A stretch of 64,000 bases of DNA from Stutzerimonas stutzeri (GTDB lineage Bacteria > Pseudomonadota > Gammaproteobacteria > Pseudomonadales > Pseudomonadaceae). The stretch spans positions 62,001 through 126,000 of the forward strand of contig NZ_JAMOHZ010000003.1 in assembly GCF_024448715.1 (NCBI RefSeq). The letters are read 5' to 3'. Of this stretch, positions 17,580 to 27,276 are shown one piece after another. Numbering within the stretch: position 1 is the first letter of the stretch; each line of letters starts with the position of its first letter. The notes below the pieces were generated by a model. That model was not told the origin of the DNA. It made no database searches and saw nothing but the letters and a program-made list of their open reading frames with translations. Made by a program: the position numbers and the translations under genes.

Positions 17580-19790
17580 ATGACAACCATGCCCCGACCC
17601 ATCTATGAAACCAAAGAGGATAAGGACATTGATCTGGCCCACCTCTTTGACACATTCCTCAATAATCGGGCCCTGATTCTCACCATAACCGGTTTCTTCG
17701 CGGCGTTGGGCGTTGCCTATGCACTCCTCGCCACCCCGGTGTATCTGGCCAGCGCAATGATCCAGATCGAGCCCAAAAACGGTCTGCCGAGCCTTACCGA
17801 TGTGGTGGGCGCTGCTCCGGCAGTTTCCCCGGCGCAAACAGAAATTGCGCTGCTCAAATCGCGCTCCGTTGTCGGCGGCGCGGTGGAAGCACTGAATCTC
17901 GACATCATCATTGAGCCTCACCACTTCCCATTGATAGGTGGCTATGTCTATCGCCGCTTCGAACCAACAGAGGAAGGTGAGCTGGGCTGGTTCCCGGACG
18001 GTTTCGAATCTTACGCCTGGGGCGGCGAGTCCCTGCGCGTCACTCAACTGATCGTGCCGGACCAGATGCATGGCGAAGAACTTACGCTGGAAGCCGCGGA
18101 GAACAATGGCTTCATCCTGCGTGATCCCGACGGTGAGGTGGTTGCTCAGGGCGTGGTTGGCGAGCCGGTTGAAACACCGGAATACGGCATCACCGTCGCC
18201 GAGCTCAATGCCCGTCCGGGTACAACGTTCAGCGTGACTAAGAACCGCACCTACGCCACTACCGAAAGTTATCAGGAGCGCCTCGCAGCGGGTGAACGAG
18301 GTAAGCAGTCCGGTATTGTCAACGTGACGCTGGAGGATGCCGATCCAGAAAAGGCCATTCTGGTACTGGAAGAAGTAGCCCAGCGCTATGTTGACCAGAA
18401 CGTCGCACGCAATGCCGCGGAAGCGACCCAGAGCCTGGAATTCCTCAGCGAGCAAGTACCGGAAGTTCGCAGAAAGCTCGATGCCGCACAGACGGCGCTG
18501 AACAAATACCAGACCGGCAATCGTTCCGTGGACATTTCAGCCGAGACCCAGTCGGTACTTGATCGGATTGTCGATCTGGAAAAGCAAATTTCCGAGCAGA
18601 ACCTCAAGCGCACAGAGATGGAGCGACGCTTCACCCGGCAGCATCCGAACTTCCAGGCGTTGATGAACCAGATCAATCAACTGCAGACGCAGAAGGCTGA
18701 ACTGGAGAAGCAGATCGGCACCCTGCCCTCGACCCAGCAGGAGCTGCTGCGCCTGAACCGTGACGTCGAGGTGTCGTCCGAAACCTATGCCATGTTGCTG
18801 AATAAGACTCAGGAACTGGACATCATCCGTGCCGGCACCGTGGGCAACGTCCATATCGTCGACCACGCGGCTGCGGACATCGACGATCCAGTGAAGCCGA
18901 ACAAGCCGTTGATCGTGATCGTCGCCACCCTGCTCGGCGGGATACTTGCGGTAGCGTTCGTCTACATCCGCGAAGCGCTCAAGCGCGGCGTGGAGAACCC
19001 GGAAGAAATCGAGCGCGTCGGCATCCCCGTTTACGCGGCAATCCCCTTCAGCGAGAAACAGGGCCTGCTGGAAAAGCGACTGGCCAACTTCAAGCGTGAC
19101 AAGAGCAACGCCTCGTATTTGCTGTCGATCAATGATCCGGCTGATCTGGCGACTGAAGCCATGCGCAGCCTGCGCACCAGCCTGCACTTCGCCATGATCG
19201 AGGCGAAGAACAACATCCTAATGATCACCGGACCCAGCCCGGCAGTGGGTAAGTCATTCGTGACTAGCAACCTCGCTGCGGTGATTGCGCAGTCCGGCAA
19301 GAAGGTTCTTCTGGTAGACGCCGACATGCGTAAGGGTTACCTGCACAAGGTCATGCGCTGCCAAGGTGAAAAAGGGCTTTCGGATATCCTGTCGGGCCGC
19401 ATCACTCTGTTCGACGCCATCCAGAAAACTCAATTGAACAACCTGCACGTGATTGCTCACGGCCAGGTGCCGCCAAACCCGTCAGAGCTGTTGATGCACG
19501 AGAATTTCTCTCGCTTCGTCAAGGAAATCAGCAGCATGTATGACCTGGTGATTTTCGACACCCCACCGATCCTCGCCGTTACCGATGCCGCCCTCGTCGG
19601 CAGCCAGGCAGGGACCACGTTAATGGTGACTCGCTACGGCCTGAACGGGGTCAAGGAAATCGAGTTTGCAAAGCGCCGTCTCGAGCAGAACGGCCTGCTG
19701 GTCAAGGGCGTGATCTTCAACGCCGTGATTCGCAAGGCGTCGAACTATAGCGAATACGGTTACTACCAGTACGAATATCAAAGCAAGTGA
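17580..19790 (+). CDS. wzc: Polysaccharide copolymerase / BY-kinase (Wzc-like)
   Basis: A 736-residue inner-membrane protein controlling polymer length and export. It has a Wzz domain between two membrane segments (about residues 32-54 and 440-460), with periplasmic coiled coil near 285-400. The cytoplasmic tyrosine-kinase domain has Walker A GPSPAVGKS (near 550), A' LLVDADMRKG (near 577) and Walker B VIFDTPP (near 657). The C-terminal tail is tyrosine-rich (YSEYGYYQYEY), the usual autophosphorylation cluster. The partner phosphatase is just upstream and the Wza porin is at 27277. Confidence 0.94.
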   Translation: MTTMPRPIYETKEDKDIDLAHLFDTFLNNRALILTITGFFAALGVAYALLATPVYLASAMIQIEPKNGLPSLTDVVGAAPAVSPAQTEIALLKSRSVVGGAVEALNLDIIIEPHHFPLIGGYVYRRFEPTEEGELGWFPDGFESYAWGGESLRVTQLIVPDQMHGEELTLEAAENNGFILRDPDGEVVAQGVVGEPVETPEYGITVAELNARPGTTFSVTKNRTYATTESYQERLAAGERGKQSGIVNVTLEDADPEKAILVLEEVAQRYVDQNVARNAAEATQSLEFLSEQVPEVRRKLDAAQTALNKYQTGNRSVDISAETQSVLDRIVDLEKQISEQNLKRTEMERRFTRQHPNFQALMNQINQLQTQKAELEKQIGTLPSTQQELLRLNRDVEVSSETYAMLLNKTQELDIIRAGTVGNVHIVDHAAADIDDPVKPNKPLIVIVATLLGGILAVAFVYIREALKRGVENPEEIERVGIPVYAAIPFSEKQGLLEKRLANFKRDKSNASYLLSINDPADLATEAMRSLRTSLHFAMIEAKNNILMITGPSPAVGKSFVTSNLAAVIAQSGKKVLLVDADMRKGYLHKVMRCQGEKGLSDILSGRITLFDAIQKTQLNNLHVIAHGQVPPNPSELLMHENFSRFVKEISSMYDLVIFDTPPILAVTDAALVGSQAGTTLMVTRYGLNGVKEIEFAKRRLEQNGLLVKGVIFNAVIRKASNYSEYGYYQYEYQSK

Positions 19791-19797
19791 TGCGTGG

Positions 19798-19822
19798 GCC
19801 CGGCATGCTCTGCATGTCGGGC
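19798..19822 (+). terminator. Strong hairpin between wzc and the GH5 gene
   Basis: GCCCGGCATGC and GCATGTCGGGC form an 11-bp stem with a single G-T pair and a 3-base loop, 8 bases after the wzc stop. There is no T-run. It may reduce read-through, protect the upstream mRNA 3' end, or both. Confidence 0.4.
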
Positions 19823-19963
19823 AACAGCATGTCTGCTGTCATTGATCCGTAACGACCATTCATTCAGACGCTTTCGTCGCAGGAATTGCTTGCGTCGGTT
19901 TTTTATTTGCACAATCCGAGTGCTAGCCGAGCCGCTACGAATTCATTGGAGATCAAGGTAAGT

Positions 19964-21025
19964 ATGGAACGTAACTTTCTTTCCCCTTTGTTCAGTGCAA
20001 TACGACTCGTTACTGGCCTGACACTGATTAGCTGTGCGGTATGCGCGCAGGCTCAACCCAGCGGAGAAAAAAAGGGGATCGATCTGGTCGGCATCAATAT
20101 GTCGGGCGCCAACTTTGCGCCACATATAACGCCAGGAAAACTCGGCACCAACTACTTCTATCCAGAAAAAAAGTATTTCAAGTATTACGCAGACAAGAAT
20201 ATTCGCCTGATCCGCTTTCCTTTCATTTGGGAACGGTTGCAGCACGACCTGGACAAGGGTGTTAACTTCGATCAGATCCGCCTGTTAAAAAGAACGCTTG
20301 ATTTTGCAGCACAGCATGATCAGAAAATCATTCTGGATATGCATAACTATGCTCGATACAAAGGCGAGTTGATTGGCTCTCCCGACGTACCTTACAAGGC
20401 CTACGCCAATGTATGGCGCACGCTCGCCGAGACGTTCAAGGACCATCCAGCGTTGCTGGGCTACGACATAATGAATGAGCCACATTCCACCAAGGGACTA
20501 TGGCCCGCCGCCGCGCAGGCTGCGGTCGACGCGATCCGCGAGGTGGACATGGAAACGCTGATATTTGTCGAAGGCGACCGATGGGCCAGTACTTTTCACT
20601 GGCGAAACGTAAATGAAGACTTTCTGATCGACGACCCGGCGAACAAGATCGTCTATGAGGGTCATTTGTACTTCGACAAGGATTTTTCCGGTCGCTATGC
20701 AGCCGACGAAACCATCGATCCAATGCTAGGCGTGGAACGTGCCCGACCTTTCGTAGAGTGGCTGAAAGAACATGATTTGAAAGGCTTCCTAGGCGAATAC
20801 GGTGTACCCGGACATTCCGAATCGATGCTTGCTGCCATGGACAACCTGCTCGCCTACCTCAACGAAAACTGTATTCCCAGTGCCTATTGGGCTGGCGGCC
20901 CCGGCTGGGGCAAATATGTGCTGGCGGTCGAGCCCATCGGTGGCAAGGACCGACCGCAGATGGAGATTCTATTGAAGAATATTCCCAACAAGTGTTCGGA
21001 ATTCGGGCCGACACCGCGTTCGTGA
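19964..21025 (+). CDS. Secreted glycoside hydrolase family 5 (endoglucanase-like)
   Basis: A 353-residue protein. A signal peptide covers about residues 1-31 (ending AQAQ), followed by a TIM-barrel GH5 domain. The acid/base glutamate is in DIMNEPH near residue 170, and the nucleophile glutamate in GEYGVPG near 283. DMHNYARY and WAGGPGWG are further family positions. The start at ATG 19964 was chosen because the signal peptide begins there; a TTG at 19886 is in frame. It likely trims or remodels the polysaccharide made by this locus, as hydrolases in other exopolysaccharide loci do. Confidence 0.87.
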   Translation: MERNFLSPLFSAIRLVTGLTLISCAVCAQAQPSGEKKGIDLVGINMSGANFAPHITPGKLGTNYFYPEKKYFKYYADKNIRLIRFPFIWERLQHDLDKGVNFDQIRLLKRTLDFAAQHDQKIILDMHNYARYKGELIGSPDVPYKAYANVWRTLAETFKDHPALLGYDIMNEPHSTKGLWPAAAQAAVDAIREVDMETLIFVEGDRWASTFHWRNVNEDFLIDDPANKIVYEGHLYFDKDFSGRYAADETIDPMLGVERARPFVEWLKEHDLKGFLGEYGVPGHSESMLAAMDNLLAYLNENCIPSAYWAGGPGWGKYVLAVEPIGGKDRPQMEILLKNIPNKCSEFGPTPRS

Positions 21026-21120
21026 CATGTACCTGAACGCAGGATTCCTCGATACGCGATATGCCGGCTCGGCGCTAGCATCCAATGCCGTTTCGCATCT
21101 TCCAGTCAATAACCTTTGGT

Positions 21121-21315
21121 TAGGACAACGATGCGAAACCAGTCAAAAAACTTGGGAAAAGCCTAAAAATCCTGAACATTCTACGCAACCCAACCATGAG
21201 GCTGGTTGTCCAACATTGCGAACGAGCCATAGCGGGGTTAATCCGAGCGGAATTCGAACCCGGCGGCTATGAACGCTTCGCTCACAAGCGCACGCAGGAG
21301 TCGGGGATTTATTGA
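21121..21315 (+). pseudogene. Possible gene remnant in the gap before the polymerase gene
   Basis: The 385-base gap 21026-21411 has no convincing gene. One frame stays open from just after a TAG at 21121 to a TGA at 21315, with an internal ATG at 21196 (39 codons, no clear ribosome site). Its composition (RAEFEPGGYERFAHKRTQE) looks protein-like, so a decayed gene end is possible. I do not recognise the family. Confidence 0.2.
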
Positions 21316-21411
21316 CCCACCCGCACGACTCGTAGTGACCGACGCATCGAAGGCATCAGCATGGCAATGTTAAAAAAGCTTTAGTTTGTTGCGGTGAAGT
21401 TAGTTTGGATC

Positions 21412-22695
21412 ATGGAAAAGCACCTAAGGACTCAGGTGATGACAAACATCAGCTCAAAACTCTTTTACTTGCCATTGATGGTTCTCGTAGTCGTTCTGCA
21501 TTTCTCTGTGTTTGGCGACAGCACGCACAACCCTATCGGTATCAAATTTCTCAACGAAGCTTATCTAGCCGTTTGCTTAGGGGCATCGCTGCTGTTAATT
21601 CTTGCCAGCACCGAGGACGCCTCCAGAGAATTCCGCGTCCTGATGTATTACGCCTTCTACAGTGTTCTGGTGTTTACCGTGTTGCCGGCGATATTTTCTT
21701 TTTATACCTACGGCCAACCGATAACCTATGGTCTGATCGAGGAACGGCGAATCTTGTTCGCCTTTGGTTTCGTGCCTTTGTTATTGCTTGCAAAGCACTT
21801 GAGTACTCTACAGTTCGAGCGCTCAATCCTTTATGCCGCACTCATCGCCGTATTCCTTTCGTGGTGTTTCAAGTTTGGCCTGTTACCTGATTGGCGTGAA
21901 GAACAAACATCGTGGGATCGTCCCGATCGCTCGTCAATCGGTCCTTTCTTAATTTGCTTTTCCTATTTCTATTGCATTCAGGTGTGGTCAAAAGGCGTAT
22001 CGCCCATAAACGGCGAACAACGGCAAAAAAACTTTTATCTATTAATGGCAGTGATTTTACTATTGACGCTGGTTTTCGCGACACAGACTCGCCAGCTCAT
22101 CGTACTCTGCCTGGCCTTTACGCTTTTCTGTCTTAGGGCCAAAGCCATTGTGTGGGCTGCATCCCTCTGCTTGTTATTATCGCCGGTTTTTTTCTATCCC
22201 GAATTGTTAGAACATTTTGGTTTGAATCTCGATTTCTACGAAAGCAGTCTAGATGGCGATATCGAAGACAGCGTGCGCTCCAATACGATCGCATCGATAT
22301 TTAGCCATTTGGATCTCGTCAACTGGCTTCCTAGTGGATCGCTTTCGCTGATGTGGCAGGACGGCTTCATTCCCTACTTTGGCGAACATTTTTTCCTGTC
22401 AGATGTTGGGATATTAGGCACACTGTTTCGCTTCGGGCTATTGACCTTCCTGGTGGTGCCGCTGACTCTCTATATTTACCAGCGTATCGCTCGCAACATA
22501 CATCCTGATATGAGTTTCAGCTATTCCGTGATGCTCGCTTTCTTTGTTATTTGGCCACTCAACGGACTATTTGAATACCTGCAACCGGTCATTGTCATGC
22601 TTTTCGTGATACACGCTCTAAGAGCACGCCATCTTCGCAGCAAGGAACGAGTACATGAACGTCGCACTTATTCTCAACTACAAAGCTGCTACTGA
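21412..22695 (+). CDS. O-antigen polymerase/ligase-like membrane protein (Wzy candidate)
   Basis: A 427-residue integral membrane protein with about ten to twelve hydrophobic segments and a larger loop near residues 270-330. This is the topology of Wzy/WaaL polymerases, and the sequence is poorly conserved as usual for Wzy. Its place between the kinase and the glycosyltransferases supports a polymerase joining repeat units in the periplasm. The start is uncertain (GTG 21394, ATG 21412 or ATG 21439). The DNA is clearly more AT-rich than upstream genes. The last 41 bases overlap the next gene. Confidence 0.72.
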   Translation: MEKHLRTQVMTNISSKLFYLPLMVLVVVLHFSVFGDSTHNPIGIKFLNEAYLAVCLGASLLLILASTEDASREFRVLMYYAFYSVLVFTVLPAIFSFYTYGQPITYGLIEERRILFAFGFVPLLLLAKHLSTLQFERSILYAALIAVFLSWCFKFGLLPDWREEQTSWDRPDRSSIGPFLICFSYFYCIQVWSKGVSPINGEQRQKNFYLLMAVILLLTLVFATQTRQLIVLCLAFTLFCLRAKAIVWAASLCLLLSPVFFYPELLEHFGLNLDFYESSLDGDIEDSVRSNTIASIFSHLDLVNWLPSGSLSLMWQDGFIPYFGEHFFLSDVGILGTLFRFGLLTFLVVPLTLYIYQRIARNIHPDMSFSYSVMLAFFVIWPLNGLFEYLQPVIVMLFVIHALRARHLRSKERVHERRTYSQLQSCY

Positions 22696-23539
22696 AACCA
22701 TCAGCTGCGCTGAAAGCCTGCTCGCTCATTGTTCGACAGTCGACCACATTGTCATTGTCGACAACGACTCACAGGACGGATCCGCCCTCGCCTTTCAGCA
22801 ATGGCTGGATGAAAAGAAGTACCGGAAGGTAACGCTGCTAAGCAATCCAGAAAATAGCGGCTATGCAGGGGGCAACAACTACGGCCTGCGCTGGGCGATG
22901 GAAAATTTGCAGCCCACATATTTTTGGGTCGTCAATAACGACACTTATGTCGATAGCGACGCATTCTCGCCGCTACTTGAGGCATTACAGCGAGACGATA
23001 GGCAATTCGTCGGCTCGGTAGTGCTGAGTGCCGACACCGGGCGCCTGGAATGCTATGGCGGCGGAAAATTATATCCAATCCTGGGCAAAGCCCGCCTGCT
23101 CGGAAAGGACCAGAGCATCGAAGCGGTGCAGCTCCAGGACACTAAGCACAACCCAGATTATTTAATGGGTTGCAGCCTTGCGTTTTCAGCTGCACTGACC
23201 GAAGAAATCGGCCTGATGGACGAAACGTATTTCATGTATTTCGAAGAAGTTGATTGGCAATATCGCGCTAGGCGTTTTGGCGTTTCGATAAAAGTAATCC
23301 CTGAAAGCCGTCTGTTTCATTATGGCTCACTCAGCCTGGGTAGCCGCTCAGCGTTTTATCATTACTATCGCAACCGCGCAGCCACTCGTTTTAACAAACG
23401 TTTCTACGGACCGGTCTTCGCCCTTACTTCCGCATTTCTCCTCTCGGCAGTTACGACGATAAAGGAATTCAGAAACCCAACCCTCGTCTGGTCGGGCATC
23501 AAAGGCGCCTTCAAGGGAGTAGCAATGAGTGTCAAGTGA
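22655..23539 (+). CDS. Family 2 glycosyltransferase (rhamnosyltransferase-like)
   Basis: A 294-residue GT-A fold enzyme. It shows the nucleotide-sugar site ILNYKAATE..VDNDSQDGS, the NSGYAGGNNYGL segment near residue 66, the metal-binding VNNDTY (D-x-D variant) near 90, and MYFEEVDW near 190. The pattern resembles rhamnosyltransferases such as RfbN or WbbL. It adds one sugar to the lipid-linked repeat on the cytoplasmic side. AAGGAACGAG precedes the ATG, which lies inside the end of the polymerase gene. With gmd-rmd nearby, GDP-D-rhamnose is a possible donor, but this is inference. Confidence 0.86.
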   Translation: MNVALILNYKAATETISCAESLLAHCSTVDHIVIVDNDSQDGSALAFQQWLDEKKYRKVTLLSNPENSGYAGGNNYGLRWAMENLQPTYFWVVNNDTYVDSDAFSPLLEALQRDDRQFVGSVVLSADTGRLECYGGGKLYPILGKARLLGKDQSIEAVQLQDTKHNPDYLMGCSLAFSAALTEEIGLMDETYFMYFEEVDWQYRARRFGVSIKVIPESRLFHYGSLSLGSRSAFYHYYRNRAATRFNKRFYGPVFALTSAFLLSAVTTIKEFRNPTLVWSGIKGAFKGVAMSVK

Positions 23540-24290
23540 TACTACAGCGTTCGGAATCGACTTTTATTCCGGCAATAAGAAAGCTTTATTGACCTGCATT
23601 CGGGAGGGCATCAAGCAGCCTTACTCGTTTGTGGTAACGCCCAACGTTGACCACCTCGTTCAACTGGAAAGCGACGAAGAATTGCGTAATGCCTATGCAA
23701 AAGCGCGCTGGAGGCTTTGCGACAGTCGCATCTTGCTATCGCTGGTAAGTCGTCTGGGCGTACATATAGACGAAGCTATTCCTGGCAGTGACCTGACCCT
23801 TGATCTGCTTAAGTGGGCCGACCAGGATCGCTTGCGCGTCGTGCTCATCGGCTCTGCGACAGCAGAAGCCGACAGGCTTCGGGAAATCTATCCTGGCATC
23901 GATCTTTATCACTACAACCCACCGATGGGCTTCATCAAAAAGCCGGAAGAAGTGCAACGTTGCTTGCAGTTCGTTCGAAATAATCCATCCGACTTGGTGC
24001 TTTATGCAGTTGGAACGCCCCGCGGAGAAGTTCTGGCGGGATTGACCCAACCCCAAGAACGATCAGGAATGGGTTTTTGCATTGGCGCCTCGATTTCCTT
24101 TGCTACCGGCACCATCAAACGCGCTCCGCGTTGGATGCGCGAGTACAGACTCGAATGGCTTCATCGGATGTGTCTCGAACCGCGCAGGCTGGCCAAGCGG
24201 TACTTCATCGACGCGATATACATTTTGCCCGCTTATTTGCGTGAAAGAAGCTCTAAGCAAAAGGCCAGCCCCGCCAAGCAGGAGTCTTGA
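23529..24290 (+). CDS. WecG/TagA/CpsF (GT26) glycosyltransferase
   Basis: A 253-residue GT26 enzyme. The conserved TPNVDHLVQL near residue 38, the DSR segment near 68, GSDLTLDLL near 86 and a GTPRGE segment near 159 match the family. GT26 members add N-acetylmannosamine-type sugars or uronic acids (WecG, TagA, GumM). The donor here is unknown. The start is GTG 23529, inside the end of the GT2 gene, with AAGGGAG about 10 bases upstream. The tail is rich in Lys and Ser and may contact the membrane. Confidence 0.86.
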   Translation: MSSDTTAFGIDFYSGNKKALLTCIREGIKQPYSFVVTPNVDHLVQLESDEELRNAYAKARWRLCDSRILLSLVSRLGVHIDEAIPGSDLTLDLLKWADQDRLRVVLIGSATAEADRLREIYPGIDLYHYNPPMGFIKKPEEVQRCLQFVRNNPSDLVLYAVGTPRGEVLAGLTQPQERSGMGFCIGASISFATGTIKRAPRWMREYRLEWLHRMCLEPRRLAKRYFIDAIYILPAYLRERSSKQKASPAKQES

Positions 24291-24325
24291 TCAGCTACGA
24301 ACACAATATTTTTAAAATAGCTTGA

Positions 24326-25495
<1,170 letters not shown>

Positions 25496-25819
25496 TAGCG
25501 AGCGACCTGAACGACTAACGTCGTCATAGGCGAATACAGCTGGTGCGCTGAAGTTTTTGACAGCGAACAGCACAGAGCAACCGGCACCTTTGCCCTGTGC
25601 ATTCGCTTCACTTCAGCCCAGTACCAGATGCTCCGTTACGCCTATCTTCAGCTTGCTCGATCAGCTGAATACCCAGGCGGAGCTGGTATTAGGTGAAAAA
25701 TATGCCGCTTGGACAAGCCAGTATCGTCATCCTAGCCGACCCTAACCGGGCGCAACATTCCATGCATAGACCGGGAATAACCACTCCGTTGGGGCGGATT
25801 TCATCCTATCGAGAAAATC
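25496..25819. other. Gap between gmd and rmd
   Basis: 324 bases with no supported gene. Short open frames exist but lack ribosome sites or start codons. I saw no terminator, so gmd and rmd may still share a transcript. Confidence 0.4.
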
Positions 25820-26734
25820 ATGCGTAAAGTGCTGATTACGGGCATCACCGGTTTCACTGGCCGCTATATGGCAGAAGAACTCGCGGCACGGGGCTACGAG
25901 GTTCATGGCCTCAGCTATCGGCAACCCAAAGGCGAATTGCCTGCGTGTATTTCAGCCATCCACTGCTGCTCGCTGAACGACTCACAAGCGCTGCGAAACC
26001 TACTGACGGAAATCCGGCCAACCTATGTCGTGCATCTGGCTGCAGTGTCCTTCGTTGCGCATAGCGATGCTGACGCGATATACAACGCCAACTTGCTCGG
26101 CACTCGCCATCTACTTGAAGCATTACGCACAATTGCGACAGATCTGGAAGGAGTTCTCCTGGCCAGTAGCGCGAACGTCTACGGAAACGCCACCGAGGGC
26201 GTGTTGGACGAATCAGCTGTGCTGGCTCCGGCCAATGATTACGCAGTCAGCAAAGCTGCAATGGAATTCATGGCGAGGCTGTATTACGGGCACTTGCCGT
26301 TGATCATTAGCAGACCGTTTAACTACACCGGTATTGGCCAGGCCGAACAATTCCTAATTCCGAAAATCGTCGCGCACATACGTCACCGCGCGGAAGTTAT
26401 CGAGTTGGGAAATTTGGATATCGCACGAGACTTCTGTGATGTGCGCCAGGTGGTAAAAGCCTATCGGCAACTTCTTGAGACTCCCGCTTCGATTGGCGAA
26501 ACCGTCAATATCTGCTCTGGCTCGGCATACACGCTGCAGTACGTTCTCGAGCAGGCTGGCATCATATCCGGTCACCATCTTGAAGTCCGGGTCAATCCAG
26601 CCTTCGTTCGCAGTGCCGATGTCAAGAAGTTATCCGGCTGCAAAGCCAAGCTGAACTCGCTTATTGGTGAGCTTCCTCAGATCGAGCTGCGCGACACGCT
26701 GCGCTGGATGATAGAAGCGACTTCATCTAATTAA
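25820..26734 (+). CDS. rmd: GDP-4-keto-6-deoxy-D-mannose reductase (Rmd)
   Basis: A 304-residue NAD(P)H-dependent SDR enzyme reducing the Gmd product to GDP-D-rhamnose. It shows the GITGFTGRYMAEEL N-terminus, HLAAVSFVAHSD, the catalytic SSANVYG and the YAVSKAAME motif. This matches Rmd of pseudomonad A-band synthesis rather than the fucose synthase. A weak GAGAAAATC site precedes the ATG. With gmd it supplies an activated D-rhamnose donor, presumably for the exopolysaccharide of this locus and perhaps also for lipopolysaccharide. Confidence 0.9.
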   Translation: MRKVLITGITGFTGRYMAEELAARGYEVHGLSYRQPKGELPACISAIHCCSLNDSQALRNLLTEIRPTYVVHLAAVSFVAHSDADAIYNANLLGTRHLLEALRTIATDLEGVLLASSANVYGNATEGVLDESAVLAPANDYAVSKAAMEFMARLYYGHLPLIISRPFNYTGIGQAEQFLIPKIVAHIRHRAEVIELGNLDIARDFCDVRQVVKAYRQLLETPASIGETVNICSGSAYTLQYVLEQAGIISGHHLEVRVNPAFVRSADVKKLSGCKAKLNSLIGELPQIELRDTLRWMIEATSSN

Positions 26735-27276
26735 GCCTCGTCAGTTTTCCAAGTATGACAACGGAAGCGGGCCAGACCGATCTTGGCAAGGCGTCCCGGC
26801 ACCGAATGGCGACTGGCATGGAATGCGCAACTCAATGCGCAATTAACTCTCGCCGCTAAACACAGCTTAATCCTTTATCTCTTCTCGATACTCGAGTCTT
26901 TCTTGTGTTAGCGCCACGACGCACCGGCCATTCATTTGTGCTGTCGTCTTGAACCCAAGAGAGACGCAGCGGTCTATGGCTACTGTGAGCAGTACGCACT
27001 TGTTTCTGTCGTTCGTGAAAGGCGTTACGCAAGGGTGAGCAGAAAAATACCAGTAGCTTGCCCGAAACAGGTCTCACCCTTAGTGAGCCGAGGATAGCTC
27101 CTCGACAAGCTTGCGGTAGCGACACAGGAGAAGCAGATATTGAGTTCGTTTTTATACGCTTTCACAGATGTCATTGTCGGTTGGCGATAGACGTTCAATT
27201 TCCGCTCATTCCTTCAGTAAAAGTGATCCAGCCGTTTCACTTTGTAAAAACAACTATTCCGTCAAGGATGAAGATC
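26735..27276 (+). promoter_or_regulatory. Long structured leader of wza
   Basis: 542 bases without a supported gene. Near its 3' half lie two adjacent hairpins: CTCAC-CCTTA-GTGAG (within 27071-27090) and CGAGGA-TAGC-TCCTCG (27089-27105). Eight bases later comes TGCGGTAGCGAC (27112-27123), which contains the GCGGTAGCG core of the RfaH-recruiting ops element. Open frames here (for example 26856-27125 minus) look like noise. Confidence 0.45.

Noticed and set aside
25496..25819. Extra gene between gmd and rmd
   Set aside because: Open frames here have no start with a ribosome site, and two different frames look equally protein-like; no basis to choose.
26856..27125. 89-codon minus-strand open frame in the wza leader
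   Set aside because: No ribosome site, basic low-complexity translation, and it covers the leader hairpins and ops-like motif; treated as chance.
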